Shown piece after piece: positions 45,755-58,041 of a stretch of DNA of 64,000 bases. Origin of the DNA: Ascarosepion bandense (taxonomy: Eukaryota; Mollusca; Cephalopoda; Sepiida; Sepiidae); contig JBBBDQ010001610.1 of assembly GCA_037127315.1 (NCBI GenBank), positions 310,001 to 374,000 of the forward strand. The letters are read 5' to 3'. Positions within the stretch are counted from its first letter, which is position 1. Each line of letters starts with the position of its first letter. The position numbers were made by a program, and so were the translations under genes. The notes beneath the pieces are model-generated. The model did not search any database, was not told where the DNA came from, and saw only the letters and a list, made by a program, of their open reading frames with translations.

Positions 45755-46891
45755 AATAAATATAACAGAAAATGAATGTCTATTATGTTTAACCATGTCC
45801 CGTTCCATACACAGTATTTGTCATTAATTTTATAAAAATATACAGACAAAAGTTGTCCAACATTTGAATACTTATTTCATTATGCTGGTTGTAAGCCAAC
45901 TTCAGAAAGGTTACAGGGTCGTTAACACAAAGAAACTTTAACAGAACTATATGTCTAAATGAAATGAAATGTGTTCTGACCAGATTGAAATGTGATTTTA
46001 TTAATTTGATTTTATGTATATGGCCTCCAATATCTGAAGGTTACATTTTACTGTGTGTATGAGTGAGAATTATTGTGTTATCGGCTAAAATAAGTTTAAT
46101 ATTAGATACATAGTTATGTTTCTAATAGAAATGTTGTTTAATTTAAGTCTGATTGTAATGAACACAAGACGTCTACGGAAAAGCGTGGTTGTAGTAAAGC
46201 CAATATATGTAATGGGTTTATTATTAGTTCCAGACATACCATCTCTGAACGGACATGTAAATTGTATATTTGTGTTTTTTTATGCTGCTCCTATTTTCAC
46301 ACGATGTGATTCTCTGTAGAACCAGATTTCTTTTTCCTGAATTTTCTACTTCATCTGTGACCAGATATTCAAGTGTACGCTGCCATTTATAGCGACCGAT
46401 ATTACATAACAGTCTAGAAAATTTTCCTTTGTTTCTAACGATATTTTCCCGATTCTTTATATTTTACTTAATTTTAGAGAATTCAATGCGACTTCATATT
46501 TTGGTGTAGCATCTTTCATTCCCTGTTAAAACACGTTCAAGATATTTATCACACATATTAGATGATCTGTTAGACCAGAAATGTTGTCTTTTTTGTCTTT
46601 TTTTATCCCATGAATGTTACCCGTGTCCGATACTCACAACTGTATATTGAGCAAATCTGACAATAATATGAATGTCTTCAGTAAAGTCTTCCAATCTGTG
46701 GTGTCCCATAAAATATTCTGAATTCAACATCGAAAATTCACCATTTTTTCATATGCGGCAAATATCTTAAAACATAGATAATTCATGTAAATTCATAATT
46801 AGGTTTCATAACGAAAGTAATTGTGACATCTGATTTTAAAAATATCAATAGCCAAAATTACAGAAAAGATCTTGAGATATTAAAAAATAAA
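45235..46891. other. Spacer, start of the right segmental duplicate
   Basis: Matches 17.75-18.62 kb and then 19.87-20.54 kb. No gene seen. Confidence 0.55.
45665..45750 (+). repeat. (TA)n-(TG)n microsatellite
   Basis: 13 TA units followed by about 30 TG units. The left duplicate has only a short (TA)n at 18183-18200. Confidence 0.97.
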
Positions 46892-47440
46892 TTTACAGAA
46901 AATTATCGTCATTGGCTTGAACCATCGCCTGCAGACGACTTCAGAATCTCCTGCAACTTTTCTGGACAGTTGCCTTTTTTAAGTTGGTGATTGCTGCCAT
47001 AATTCTTGCGGTTCAGATCATCTTTGTTGTAACAATGATTTTTGTTGTTCTCTCACTCAACATGACATGATTCAACTGCTTGTGTGGCATGGTGCAGAAT
47101 GCTGTTGCTAGACATACGGTTTTTCATCAGCCATTGTCTCGACACAGAACAATACTACCAACTTAAATCACTTGATGTTGTCTTTCGAGTTCAGTCCAAG
47201 ACGTTTACAAAGACACTCAGGAGTTCTTTTCTCATCAGATTGATCAGAGTGAGTTTTACATACATTCATAATCACTATTCTACACATATAAATAAACTGA
47301 GCTTTTCTCATATTGAGACGAACTCGGAAATATTTGTATTGAATTTTCTGGCTTGAATGCCAACCAGTACATTATGCTATTTCCGAATTTCCGAATTTCT
47401 AGTAAAATGAATTGTGACATGGTGCTTTTTTCTCATAAAA
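46892..47440 (-). pseudogene. Mariner-like transposase remnant (copy 4 flank)
   Basis: Same landmarks as at 20.5-21.1 kb: DEKPYV, stop, QQHSAPCHTSS with the Asp-to-His change, and the C-terminal ANDDNFL-like end at about 46.9 kb. Confidence 0.65.
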
Positions 47441-47560
47441 TGTTGCCCAACTGACCGTACTAGACTATGAATTCATCAAAATCAGTGTGTATGCAAGAAA
47501 TTGAAAAAACAAAATAGCAACACTTTCTCATCGCAACCTGTACATAAAAGTCTAGAGCAA

Positions 47561-47566
<6 letters not shown>

Positions 47567-47605
<39 letters not shown>

Positions 47606-47651
47606 TTTGTGTGTGTTTGTTTGTGTATATATGTGTGTGTGAGAGAGAGAG
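47567..47651 (+). repeat. (TA)n-(TG)n microsatellite, unoccupied site of the 21.2 kb LINE
   Basis: Uninterrupted tract flanked by agagcaagtgtc on the left and ggtttgtgtgtg on the right, equivalent to the two half-tracts around the LINE at 21.25-22.90 kb. Confidence 0.9.
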
Positions 47652-48959
47652 TGCATTGTGCATCTTCTTATTTCAGTGTTGTGTATAAAGTGCTTAAATG
47701 TTTGAAAGATTTTGAAATTAGATTATATTGTACATTTTCATCCTTTCTTCCATCTCATTAATGTGTTAGGATATCATGGATATATTAAGGCCTATAGTGG
47801 ACTTTGAATAGTTGAGAATACCAATATATTTTCTCTCTTTTCAAGCACTCCATTAATAATAATAATGATACTTTAATATTGATTTGTATTCACTTTTTAT
47901 TATTTATCGAATGGACATATAAAAACAACACTAAAACTACATTAACATAATATACGAATTTATGGAAACTAATGGGAATCAATGGCTCCCTTTCATATTT
48001 CATTTAAGACAACTAAAATGAGAGAAAACTAAATTCCACACAGTTAACACGTGTCACTAGATATCTTCATCAGTACATAGATTCCAAATGAACTGAAAAT
48101 ATTGTGCAAGGAGAGAAAAGCAAAATTAGTGGAGAATCAGGTGAAGCCTTTGATTCGTCAACACGAGAAAAACAATCTCATAATAACAGTAATTCCTCGG
48201 AAATACTCTGTGTTCGAACTCTCTACTTTCGGCCACCCCGGTGTCTATTCACTTCCAGCTCTCACTTTCTCTTTCTTTTTTTCTCACTATTTCTTTCATT
48301 CTCTCTCTCTCTCTCTCTCCCTCCCTCTCTCCCTCTCTCTCTCTCTCTTTCTCAGCCCCTACTAAGAAAAAAAGAAAAGTTTGATCTTTTTTGGAACAAA
48401 AATATACGCACGCATATGTATTTTCCAAATATCTTTCCCTGGGTTGGAATCCAGTGTCCGTCTATATCTGTTTCACGTGTGTGCAAATAGAATCACTTAC
48501 AGTGTTACAACTAAATAAAGGTGTTTAAAGGGTTATTTAGTTTCAAGCGATTAATTTTTGATGTTCTTGAATAATTTTTTTAGAGATATATCATCAATGA
48601 TTTTTATGCCTTGATTGAGATTAATTTTGGCACACAGTTTAATTATATATTTGTCAAAGTTCACGAAATATAGACCATTTGAGAAAGGACTGATAATTTT
48701 TCAGAAATTACAGAGGCTTTATTAACACCAATAAATTAGAGGCCCAACATAACAAAAAAAAAACAAAACAAAAAATGAAATGAGAATGAACACTAATAAA
48801 AATCTCACAAATTTTCCCGTCCAAATGAAATGTATATTTCATCAACAATATTTCTCTAAATTCACTGTCGGTGTCGAAACAAGTTTTACAAATAATTTGA
48901 TATGTTAAAATCAATGATAGAAATAAGGACAAAACTTTAAATTCAAATCTACAATCTAT
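47652..48959. other. Downstream flank of copy 4
   Basis: No gene seen. Matches 23.01-24.30 kb, including a (CT)n tract at 48291-48353. Confidence 0.55.
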
Positions 48960-48965
48960 TTTATT
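48960..48965 (-). terminator. Polyadenylation signal of copy 4
   Basis: AATAAA on the minus strand, 62 bp past the stop. Confidence 0.75.
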
Positions 48966-49026
48966 TTGCACATTTAAATGTTACAAGAACAAAATGAAAA
49001 GTAATCATGTCCAATATTTCAATTGT

Positions 49027-49463
49027 CTATGACTCATTGCTGCCTTCAGCATCGGCATCGGCGGCAGCTTCTGTGGCTGTCTCCTCAGTTACTTGAACAT
49101 CTTCACCAGAAGCTTCTTGCTGTTCCTCTGCGATGACGTTGCTCACTGAAAAGAAACAAAAATTTATTAATAACATAATAGTTTTAGTTAAAAAATATTT
49201 TTTTCACTGTAGAATGTAATATGATTATTTAATAAGATTGTTTTTATATTTGCAATATATATTCTACATATTAGATGAAATCTCTTTCCGAATTTCTGAA
49301 AAGAATATTTTGGGCAAGCAGTTACAGTTTAGTTAAAACAGTTAAAAGAAAACTTATAAAATATGTAAAACATTTATGCATGACTTAAAATCTATTAATT
49401 ATACGTACCTGCGAAAGCAGTAAAGACGCACAGAGCCAAAAGAAAGATGAGTTTTCCAGACAT
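49027..49463 (-). CDS. Small acidic secreted peptide precursor, copy 4 (complete, 57 aa)
   Basis: Coding exons 49409-49463 and 49027-49145 (minus), 263-bp phase-1 intron, donor GTACGT, acceptor TTTCTTTTCAG. The protein has Glu33 as in copy 3 and Asn55 as in copy 2, ending AEGSNES. Relative to copy 2, codons 11, 14, 16, 19, 37 and 57 differ silently and only codon 33 differs in sense (Asp/Glu). TATA box, first exon, splice sites and polyadenylation signal are all intact. A signal peptide of 18-24 residues precedes a Cys-free anionic tail. Function unknown. Confidence 0.85.
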
Positions 49464-50010
49464 GATGATCTGTAAAAAATATTCAAAATAATTAATAATA
49501 TATAATAATGGTATAAAATGTTTTGCAGACACTCGCTCAGTCGCAATAGTTAAGGTAGTTATCTTGAATTTCTTTATAGGTCATAACTAATATTTTTCAT
49601 TATCATTTAGTTATATGTAGGGCGACGTATAAATTGAAAGCATTATTGATTTTATTTATTATCTGTTAGCACCTGCTTACGTCAAAAAAGTAACTTGTCC
49701 TTTCCGGCCATATCAGGTAAATACATAATATATGGCTTCGATTATCATGCGCTGTAATATTGGACATGCAGTTGATGTAATCAATAAATGTTAAGCGTGA
49801 GAAAGCAGAACCGGGTTCAATTTCTTATCAGGTTAGTGTCATTCATATATGCACACATATCTTCAGACTCCCATTGACCGAAATGAGACATGAAGGTTGA
49901 AGCTTGTTACATCCGTAGCTACCAATCAAAGATTTTTCTATTGCAGTACAAGAATGACCTTTTTCTCCATATATATGGAATCAATGGAAAGTTAACGTTA
50001 AATATAGAAC

Positions 50011-50080
50011 ACCCCCCCCACACACACATTCACACACACACATACACAAATAAACAGAAACACAAACACACACACACATG
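50011..50080 (+). repeat. (CA)n microsatellite in intron 1 of copy 4
   Basis: CA tract preceded by a C run at 50011-50019. Intron 1 is 49470-50239. The SINE-derived body lies at about 49795-49985. Confidence 0.9.
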
Positions 50081-50239
50081 ATATTCATTGATTTGACTTA
50101 AAGTGTAATTGGTAAGACATCGGAAAAAATAAACCTTCATGAAATACAGATTCCTATTTTAGCAAAACTGTGTGAATATAAAATTGTTCCCAAATGTAAA
50201 TGTAAAGAAATAGCGATAATAATAATTGTATTGACTTAC

Positions 50240-50306
50240 TTTGTGGTGCTGTGTTGTGGGAACACAAATTGACGATTCAACAGTTGAACGTTGTCAAAGA
50301 AAGTGA
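50240..50306 (-). other. Non-coding exon 1 of copy 4
   Basis: Same CCACAAA/GTAAGT end as the other copies. Start inferred. Confidence 0.6.
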
Positions 50307-50326
50307 CTTAGATGTGAGAGAGCCCG

Positions 50327-50335
50327 ATTTTTATA
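50327..50335 (-). promoter_or_regulatory. TATA box of copy 4
   Basis: TATAAAAAT followed by CGGGCTCTCTCACATCTAAG, identical to copy 3. Confidence 0.75.
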
Positions 50336-52550
50336 GCAGAATATCTACGTGACTTACTTTAATTCCCTTTGTTGTCTTTTGAAAGGATTAGTACTTTTCT
50401 TTAAAGAATTCTCTTTAGAATGTTAAGAATGGGTTTAATCTTTACTTATTTATGACAAAAGTATGTTTTAGTTCATTTCATATTTTAAATAATTTGTTAA
50501 TGATCTTTTCGTGCCAAGGTTATTTATTTCTGCTTAAACATTGACTAGCCACCAGCCTTTGTCATTTATTAAGATTTACTTTATCTAAGGCCCTTTGAGT
50601 ATTTCGTATTTATTCTTAAATCGGATATTTTTCAATGAGTGTCTATATTAATACGTCATTACCCTTTAATGAATTGGATTTTACGAAAGCACACAGTAAA
50701 GAGTTTTTGTTTTGAAAATTCCAAATAGAATTTTACATTTGATCCTCAGGTAATAAGATTCGAAAACATCTTTTTGTTTAGACTTGTCAAAATATCATGA
50801 TGAAATATTTTATTGTTTAATTATTGAAAGACTAACAAAAAGTCAAATATCTTTTAACTTATTCGATATTTCAACGAAACTAGCTTACATTTTATTGTTG
50901 TTTGGCAGATTTTTATATTAACTTTTCATTTCTCACCAGATTTTGATTGACATTCGTTGCCAAATTCTTAACTATTCATTATTAGATTGCCCTTCTCCCA
51001 AAGGTTATTCAAAGACTTTTTATTCAACGATCATGCTGACGTCGGCAGATGATGCAAAACCTTGAGTTTTGACTCCTTGCACATACCGTGGTTTTTGAAG
51101 ATATTAACGACCATGGCTCTCCGCTACATTCTTATTTCTTTTAGCGCTTAAAAACTTTTGTCTTTTCAATATCAATCCAACTCCTGGTTCCGACATTTAT
51201 TTACACGATCTCTTTAATATTGTTTGACACTGTTTCTTTCTGTTTCTATTTCTTTCCAATAAATTTACCGCCAAATTTTTCGATCTTTCTTTCTCAAATC
51301 TAAATTTAATCTCTAACTGATATTAAGTATAAATATCGTCTTCATTTTCATTTTTCTTAAAACAAAGGAATATCTGTAGTGTTCCTAGCACTCCTCTGCA
51401 AAAACACATTCCTGGTTTTACGAAATTAAATTGTATAGTCAAAATTGGTTTTATTAGTTGAACGCAAAATTTATTGGAGAGTGTAAATAATCAGTTATCT
51501 TTCCCACCAATTTGCTCGCCCATTTGATAAAAAATGCAATAAAACTATGACTTATTTAATTAGTTCAGCCGATTTTTGCTTTAATAAACAATATATATTA
51601 AAGACATTATAGACTAAAAAATGAAAATTCGGTTATTAATGCAATTTTAAAAGTACTGGTTTAAGTTTTGAAATTGTAATTATTTATAAATTTTCAAAAA
51701 ATATTTTCAAATTATTTCAAAGACTTTTAGATTTTGTGCTGTTATGTCATTAATGATAAACTATATTTACTAATCGAAAATCGGAAAGTTTAACAAAAAT
51801 CATCTAGCCATCGCATTTCTACAATAATGTTTAATTATTTGAAGTATTATTTTTGCGTGTGTTAATTGCTGTGTGTCCATAAAAAAGTCATGTGTTTCAC
51901 GGTTTCTTACCGGAAATAATTTTGTCAATTTTACAATTTCCAGTCGCCATACACTTATCTTTCCCTCAACTGTCGATCTGTCATCAATATGTCAAACACA
52001 AGGGAATGGCCAGAATGTACAACACTGTATAGTAAAAAAATTCTATTCTCAATTTTATGCTATAAAGAAGTAATACTTGAGTAAATCTGATTAATTCAAC
52101 ATTAAATTTGCTAATTTTCTAAAGATTATTTTATCAGATTTATATTTTACTTTTGCAAGTTTTAAAACGAAGAATTGATTTTTGATTACAAATGCCCCGA
52201 TCGCACATAAATAGAAGAAAAATTGAAAAAATAAAAAATTGCAAGCCTTTAGATTTTAATCAATACTATTTTTGTGTGAAATACACAAAAATATTTCACT
52301 TTCTGGAAATAGAAAATTGAATCATTTCCCTTTCAATAAAATCTAAAACAAAAGTTTCAAAATCTTGTTATTTCTAAAAGTTCAAATTAAAAGTTGGTTT
52401 TCGAAAATGAGTAGATGTACCTGCTTAAGTTGTGTTAACTTCTATCAACTAAAAATCTAGCGTTAATTCGTAACAGATATTTCTCCGGCAGTTGCTTTAA
52501 TATATGTACGCAAAAGAAACTCTTTAACAGATTCGTCAGTCATCGAAATG
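50336..52550. other. Upstream flank of copy 4
   Basis: No gene seen. Near-copy of 25.68-27.87 kb with small indels. Confidence 0.6.
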
Positions 52551-54840
52551 ATCAGTAATATTGCAAATGCAATAAATTCCGGAAGCACTAATCCTATCAA
52601 CTAAGGAAAGTATATATCAGACAATAGAAAGGAAGACTCAAATAATAAGACGCTATGAGAAAATATTAAGACTCTACAGACAAAACAAGATTTTTCAAAC
52701 CGATGCAAAGAAATTTTACAAACAAATAGGTAAAACAAGAATTGAAATGACCGTCCCTCCACAGAAATTGAAGATGTTATACCGTTCTACGTAAAAAACT
52801 ATAGGTTGATGTAAAGAACATAATAAACAAGCAGACTGGATTGCGCAAGTGATTTAACGAAGGAAAAGCACATCAGAACAGACATGGGCTGGAATCAGAG
52901 TAGAGGATGTTAAATGTAAACTGAAAAAGCACACAAATGAACATTTCCAGGAATACATATCATTCCTAAATTTTGGCTATATTATTTAAATGCAGCCACA
53001 TAGAAATCTAGCCAAAATCTACAGACCAGTTACATGCTTTCCAACAACATACAAACTATTAACATCTATTTTAACAAAAAAAAAATTTAATATTGTAAAG
53101 AAATGACATACTACAGCTTGAACAAATTGAGTGCAAACATAGCTGTTACAGATTTAAAGGTCAACATTAATTAATATTAATATGATGATTTTGGAAACCT
53201 GCTTCAAAGCAAAGATAAATCTTAGTTCTGCCTTGATAAATCATCGTAAGACATTCAATACTGTATTATAATACTGGAACATAAAAAATTTAAATATGTA
53301 CATGTTATCACCAGTAATCATCAATTTCATCAAACAATGTATGTTGATATGGAAAACAACCCTTTACCCCACTCATACCAATGAGATAGAAGGTCTTTTG
53401 CAAACTGTAAAATGCTTCAGTGAAGATATTGGAATAACATTCAGTTTGAATAAATGTGCTAGAGCTACAGTTTACGAGGATCACTACAACAAACCTGGAA
53501 AATCGGCTTGGACCATGCTGTAACAATAAACGTCTTAGAGCAAGAAAAAGAAAATAAATACATCCGTGTAAATGAGAGTGAAAGGATTCACTATAGAAAA
53601 CGAAAGAAATAGTGCGTAACGACTACTATACAAGGCTACGACTGATATTAAGAATTGAATTGAATTCAAAAAACTCAAAAGAGTTTTATGGTCTTCAATA
53701 AACTTGCCATCCAAGTGGTCCAATATAGCCTCAACGTCTTGAACTGGACTCTAAACGATATCAGACGAAAAGATTTAAAACAAGAAAGCATCTTCCTAAC
53801 ATAAGATACATCATGCAAAGGCTGACGTAGACCGCATATACTTACTCCCGTAAAGAAAGAGGAAAAGGTCTTATTCAGCTAGAATTGTCATACAAATACA
53901 CAACTATTGGCTTGCTAACATAACTAGAAACAACAAAGGACTGGATAATGCTAAACAACAGGAAAACAAAAAGAAAAAATATTCAATGATGAAAGAAGGC
54001 AATAAATACAAAGAAGATTTATATTTAGTAGATTCTGTAAAAAATTCTGAACAGAAACCAAGAACATTACTGCAGCAAAAATATGAAACAAAAAAGCCAA
54101 GGATGAAGCTCTTGACCTTATGAAACAACGCTGGCAAGAGAAACCTCTGCATGGCTAATATCCAGAACTTATATCTAAAACCCAATGTTCATAAAGTTAA
54201 TACTCATCGATGGTTACGTGTATCTTGAATAAATTCTGAATTTGAAGTCTTTATTCTTGCTGCGCAAGACCAAAGTCTTCTCACTAGGAACATTTAGGCA
54301 AATATTTAACATATTAATGTGGATTCAATATGCAGGTTCCGTGATAAATACCAAGAAACAGTAGACCATCTAATCTCAGGATGTTCTGTTCTTGCCATAA
54401 ATTAATATGAATATCATCGACATGGGGTAAGATAATATTTCATAGGACAATGAGCAAAAATATATAAACAAACACTGGTATAAACATCACCCAGCACCGG
54501 TTACAGAAATGAAATTGCCCTGACGTTATTTTTAAAAACCAAAAAAACAAAAACATCTGGCTTATTAATTGATATGGATTGTCGAGCGGATTGTAACATA
54601 AAAAAAAAATAGAAACCTGGAAATTGAAAGAGAAAAATTTAGAAATTGAAAACAATTATCGTAACAGTGAGTGTGGGTTCACTTGAAATGATAAAAAATG
54701 GAACAAAAAACACTTTGAATGTATCCCTGGAAACCCCAGCTTAAGAGATATCCAAAAATTGTCTTGCTAAGTACAGCTCACAGACTGAGAACTTTGGCTA
54801 TGTAACGCTAGGGTTGTTAGGGAGATAAAAATATATGAAA
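52551..54840 (+). mobile_element. R2-like LINE remnant, upstream of copy 4
   Basis: Same order of fragments as 27.87-30.44 kb. About 300 bp of the RT palm present in the left copy (about 28.80-29.00 kb, GEINNR to YIDDL) is deleted: LYPTHTNE runs directly into IEGLLQTVKCFSEDIG at about 53380. The zinc motif reads CRFRDKY...HLISGC (54.33-54.39 kb), second Cys changed to Arg. HHPAPV tail at 54.5 kb. Confidence 0.72.
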
Positions 54841-55800
54841 GCTCAGTGAATTTTTTTTTTTTGTATTGAAAAAAAAAAAAACAACAAAATCTCCTACATC
54901 AATCTTCTCTAAAACATAATTCTATACAGAATTTTATATTTCATCTTCAGATTAGAAACTTCGTATATTTTTCATTGTTTGGACTTCTCAAAATGTCAAG
55001 AAGAAATATTTGATTTCGATATTTTACAGATATAATTATTGATCTATTAGCAAGATATAAATATATATTTTTACTTATTCGATATTTCAAAGAAACTTGT
55101 TTCTATTTATTTGTTGTTTGGCAGATTTTTATACTTAACTTTCATTTCTCAACAAACTTTTATTAATAGTCGTTGCCAAATTCTTAATTATCGCTTATTA
55201 GATGCCCTTTTTGCAAATATGATTAAAATACTTAACGATCATGCTGAAGACGGCATATGATTTAAAACTTGAAATTTGACTCTTTGTATGTGCCGTGATC
55301 ATTGAAGACGTTAACGATCTTGGCTCACCGCAACATTCTTATCTTTCAATGCGCTAAACAACGTGTGTCTTTTTACTATCTATCCAACTCCCTGTTCCGA
55401 CATTTATTTACACCATCTAGTTGTTGTTGTTTCATACTATTTCCCTCTGCCCTCTTTCTTTCCGATATATTTACCGCCTAAAATTTTCATCCTTCTTTCT
55501 CATTTCTAAATATCATGGCTTACTGAATTTAAGCATAAATATCATTTTCATTTTCATTTTTCTTAAGACAAAGTCAAATCTATAGTATTCCCAGCACTCC
55601 TCATTAGAAACTTATCCCTGTTGCTTTAATTTATTTGTTTCTTTTATGAAAGTTGTCCATCAATCATTGCCATATAGGAGTATTTATATTACATGGCAGT
55701 TCTGCACTCTTTTCGCTGCTTCTAATGAAACTGTCTTCTACTTCTTAACACTTTCTTTTAGTCTTTGAATGGCTATTTTTTTGCCATTCCAATGCGGTTT
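54841..55800. other. Spacer, duplicate of 30.44-31.39 kb
   Basis: No gene seen. Confidence 0.5.
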
Positions 55801-56101
55801 CAGATTTCTATGTCACATTTCTTGTGTCCATTAAAATAATTTCCAGATATTTAAATTTCTGTAATTTTTTGATTTTGACAATTCCAATTCGTTGCTTGTA
55901 TCTTGGTCTTTTTACTTGATGACAGCTATATATTCTTTCTTCATACAATTTGTGATTAGTCCTTTCTTCTCGCTTTCCGTTACTAAATAGTTTTTGGGAT
56001 ACCTGTAGTTTTCTTTTCCTACATGTCATTAAAAGCGTGTTATTAGCGTATCTTAGGTTGTTAATATCGTGCACACCGATAATAAATTCTGGTAAAAACA
56101 A
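55801..56101 (-). pseudogene. RTE-like LINE RT fragment, duplicate
   Basis: A 97-codon frame matching 31390-31691 throughout, with the same dead YANN box and KFKYLEIILMD at the end. Confidence 0.65.
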
Positions 56102-56459
56102 AGTTTTTCTTCCGTCGTTTGAGAGTTTTGATAGTGAGTAGAACTAATCAAGGATCAATCAAATATTCACACCTTGCTACACACTACAATTACCTATTAT
56201 ATATGAACACGAACTTAGTCTAGTCGTAAATTTCCCTCTAGATATATGATGAAATTGATACAACACAAACCGGTCACTCATTTAAGTGTTCACCTCAACA
56301 AACCCTAGAATTTCCTTCTTATTCTACATTTATCGCCAGATAATATTTACGTTTGTTGGTTATTAGTCTCGGTAATATTAATTTACGAGTAGTTTAGCCT
56401 GGCGTTGCTCGGATGTAATGAAAGCTTTAAAACTAATCCGTGGTCCTGGAGCTCAGAAT

Positions 56460-56564
56460 CAGCCTAAAGAATATTTTTGTGAAGTTTGGTGAGAATCGGA
56501 TAAAAATTGTGGATTTGTATAAGGACATACAAACAGATAAACAGACACACACACAAACATCTTG

Positions 56565-56601
<37 letters not shown>

Positions 56602-56875
56602 CGATGTTCTGCACTATTGTAAGAAATGCAACCTTGAAACTTCTGAATATCTTTTCTTATATATGTCTATGTGTGTATCAAATTTGATTAAAATCGGCCC
56701 ACACCTTCTATAAACCGATTTTTTTGTTTATCGATTTTCGATATTTATCAGGTTTACCTCGACATAAAATCTAGCTAAGAACACTCGCAGACGCTTAAAT
56801 TTACAAGAAAATCGTTTACGCCGTTTCGGAGTCTATTGGTAACGGACACACACAGACACACACACACATACACAT
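56460..56875. repeat. Degenerate retroposon 3'-tail-like repeat, duplicate
   Basis: Matches 32055-32520. The (TA)n tract inside it is 56568-56599. Confidence 0.45.
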
Positions 56876-56879
56876 ATGC

Positions 56880-57755
56880 AGACAAAGTTCCATTTACAAA
56901 TAAGTTTAGGTGAGATGTTGACATCCCAATCATCTGCATCGCAAAAATAGAAAAGCATTTATACATATCTACTACTGACCGCGCGAATGTAACCACTCAT
57001 TTCCGCCTCCACACAGGGTCTTATGATAAGACAATGTCAAATCTCTAAAGGAAACCAAATAAGCAGAAACATATTTGCTAGATTTTCCTACTAATTGAAT
57101 TAATCAATTCTTAATTAAAATCGATGTGTAAAATAATGAAACTACTTTAATTGTGACATCCGGATTATAAAGGACACTTTCGGTGTATCTTTAGAAAACG
57201 ATGTTTATACATTTAAAACCAGAATGAACAATTTACTCATTCAGAGTTAAAATAACGTCGACAAAGACAAGGAACTTATGGCAATACACCTCTCTTGTAG
57301 TTGTAATTCCACCTAGAATAATAATGACAAAAAGAGGATAAAATAAATTCTTTGTTTTTAAACTGACGTAACTAGAAGAAACAATTAAGTCACCAGTATT
57401 TATATAGTTTAATAATTGTTTGATAGATTTTTAATAAATTTCTGTAAACCTAAATCGTACAAAAGTGAAATTTATTCTGACCCTTTTATGAGTCGAACCT
57501 TTTCGCTAAAAAGACTTGTAATAAAAATAATTGGGCTATTCTGTTAAATATCTTCATGAATGGCTCTCACGTAATCAAAAAGCAAAAAAATATAATCTAC
57601 AAGAATGATGTGAGAGAGTACATAAATCAAAATTCAGGTAACTAAATTTCCATCGTATAAATACATTTTATACATTTCAGTTCCGTGATCAATGACAGAT
57701 TTAGGAAATCCATTTTAAAAAAAAGTTGTTGTGTAATTCTTTATAGAATATGACT
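56880..57755. other. AT-rich spacer without genes
   Basis: Duplicate of 32.56-33.41 kb. Nothing coding seen. Confidence 0.5.
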
Positions 57756-57759
57756 TAGG

Positions 57760-58004
57760 AAGAAGGTATTATTTGTCTGCGTTGAATTAAGTTTTTTATC
57801 ACATCTAACTTATATCTTTGGGTTTAGCACTATTATCATTAGGAAGACATGAGTTTATGCTATTTGCATTCCTATATAGAAAAGTAGTAAATCTATGAGC
57901 GCCGGAATAAATAAACACATTCAGGAATAGAATTTTATTATTAATATTAAATTCTAATGTAAATTTGATGACGGAGTGACTTTCAATTTTGTCATTTATG
58001 TATC

Positions 58005-58041
<37 letters not shown>

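Noticed and set aside
45608..45849. His-Thr and Ile-Tyr repeat frames at 45.5-45.85, 22.8-23.1 and 32.05-32.26 kb
   Set aside because: Translations of (TG)n and (TA)n microsatellites, with length varying between duplicates.
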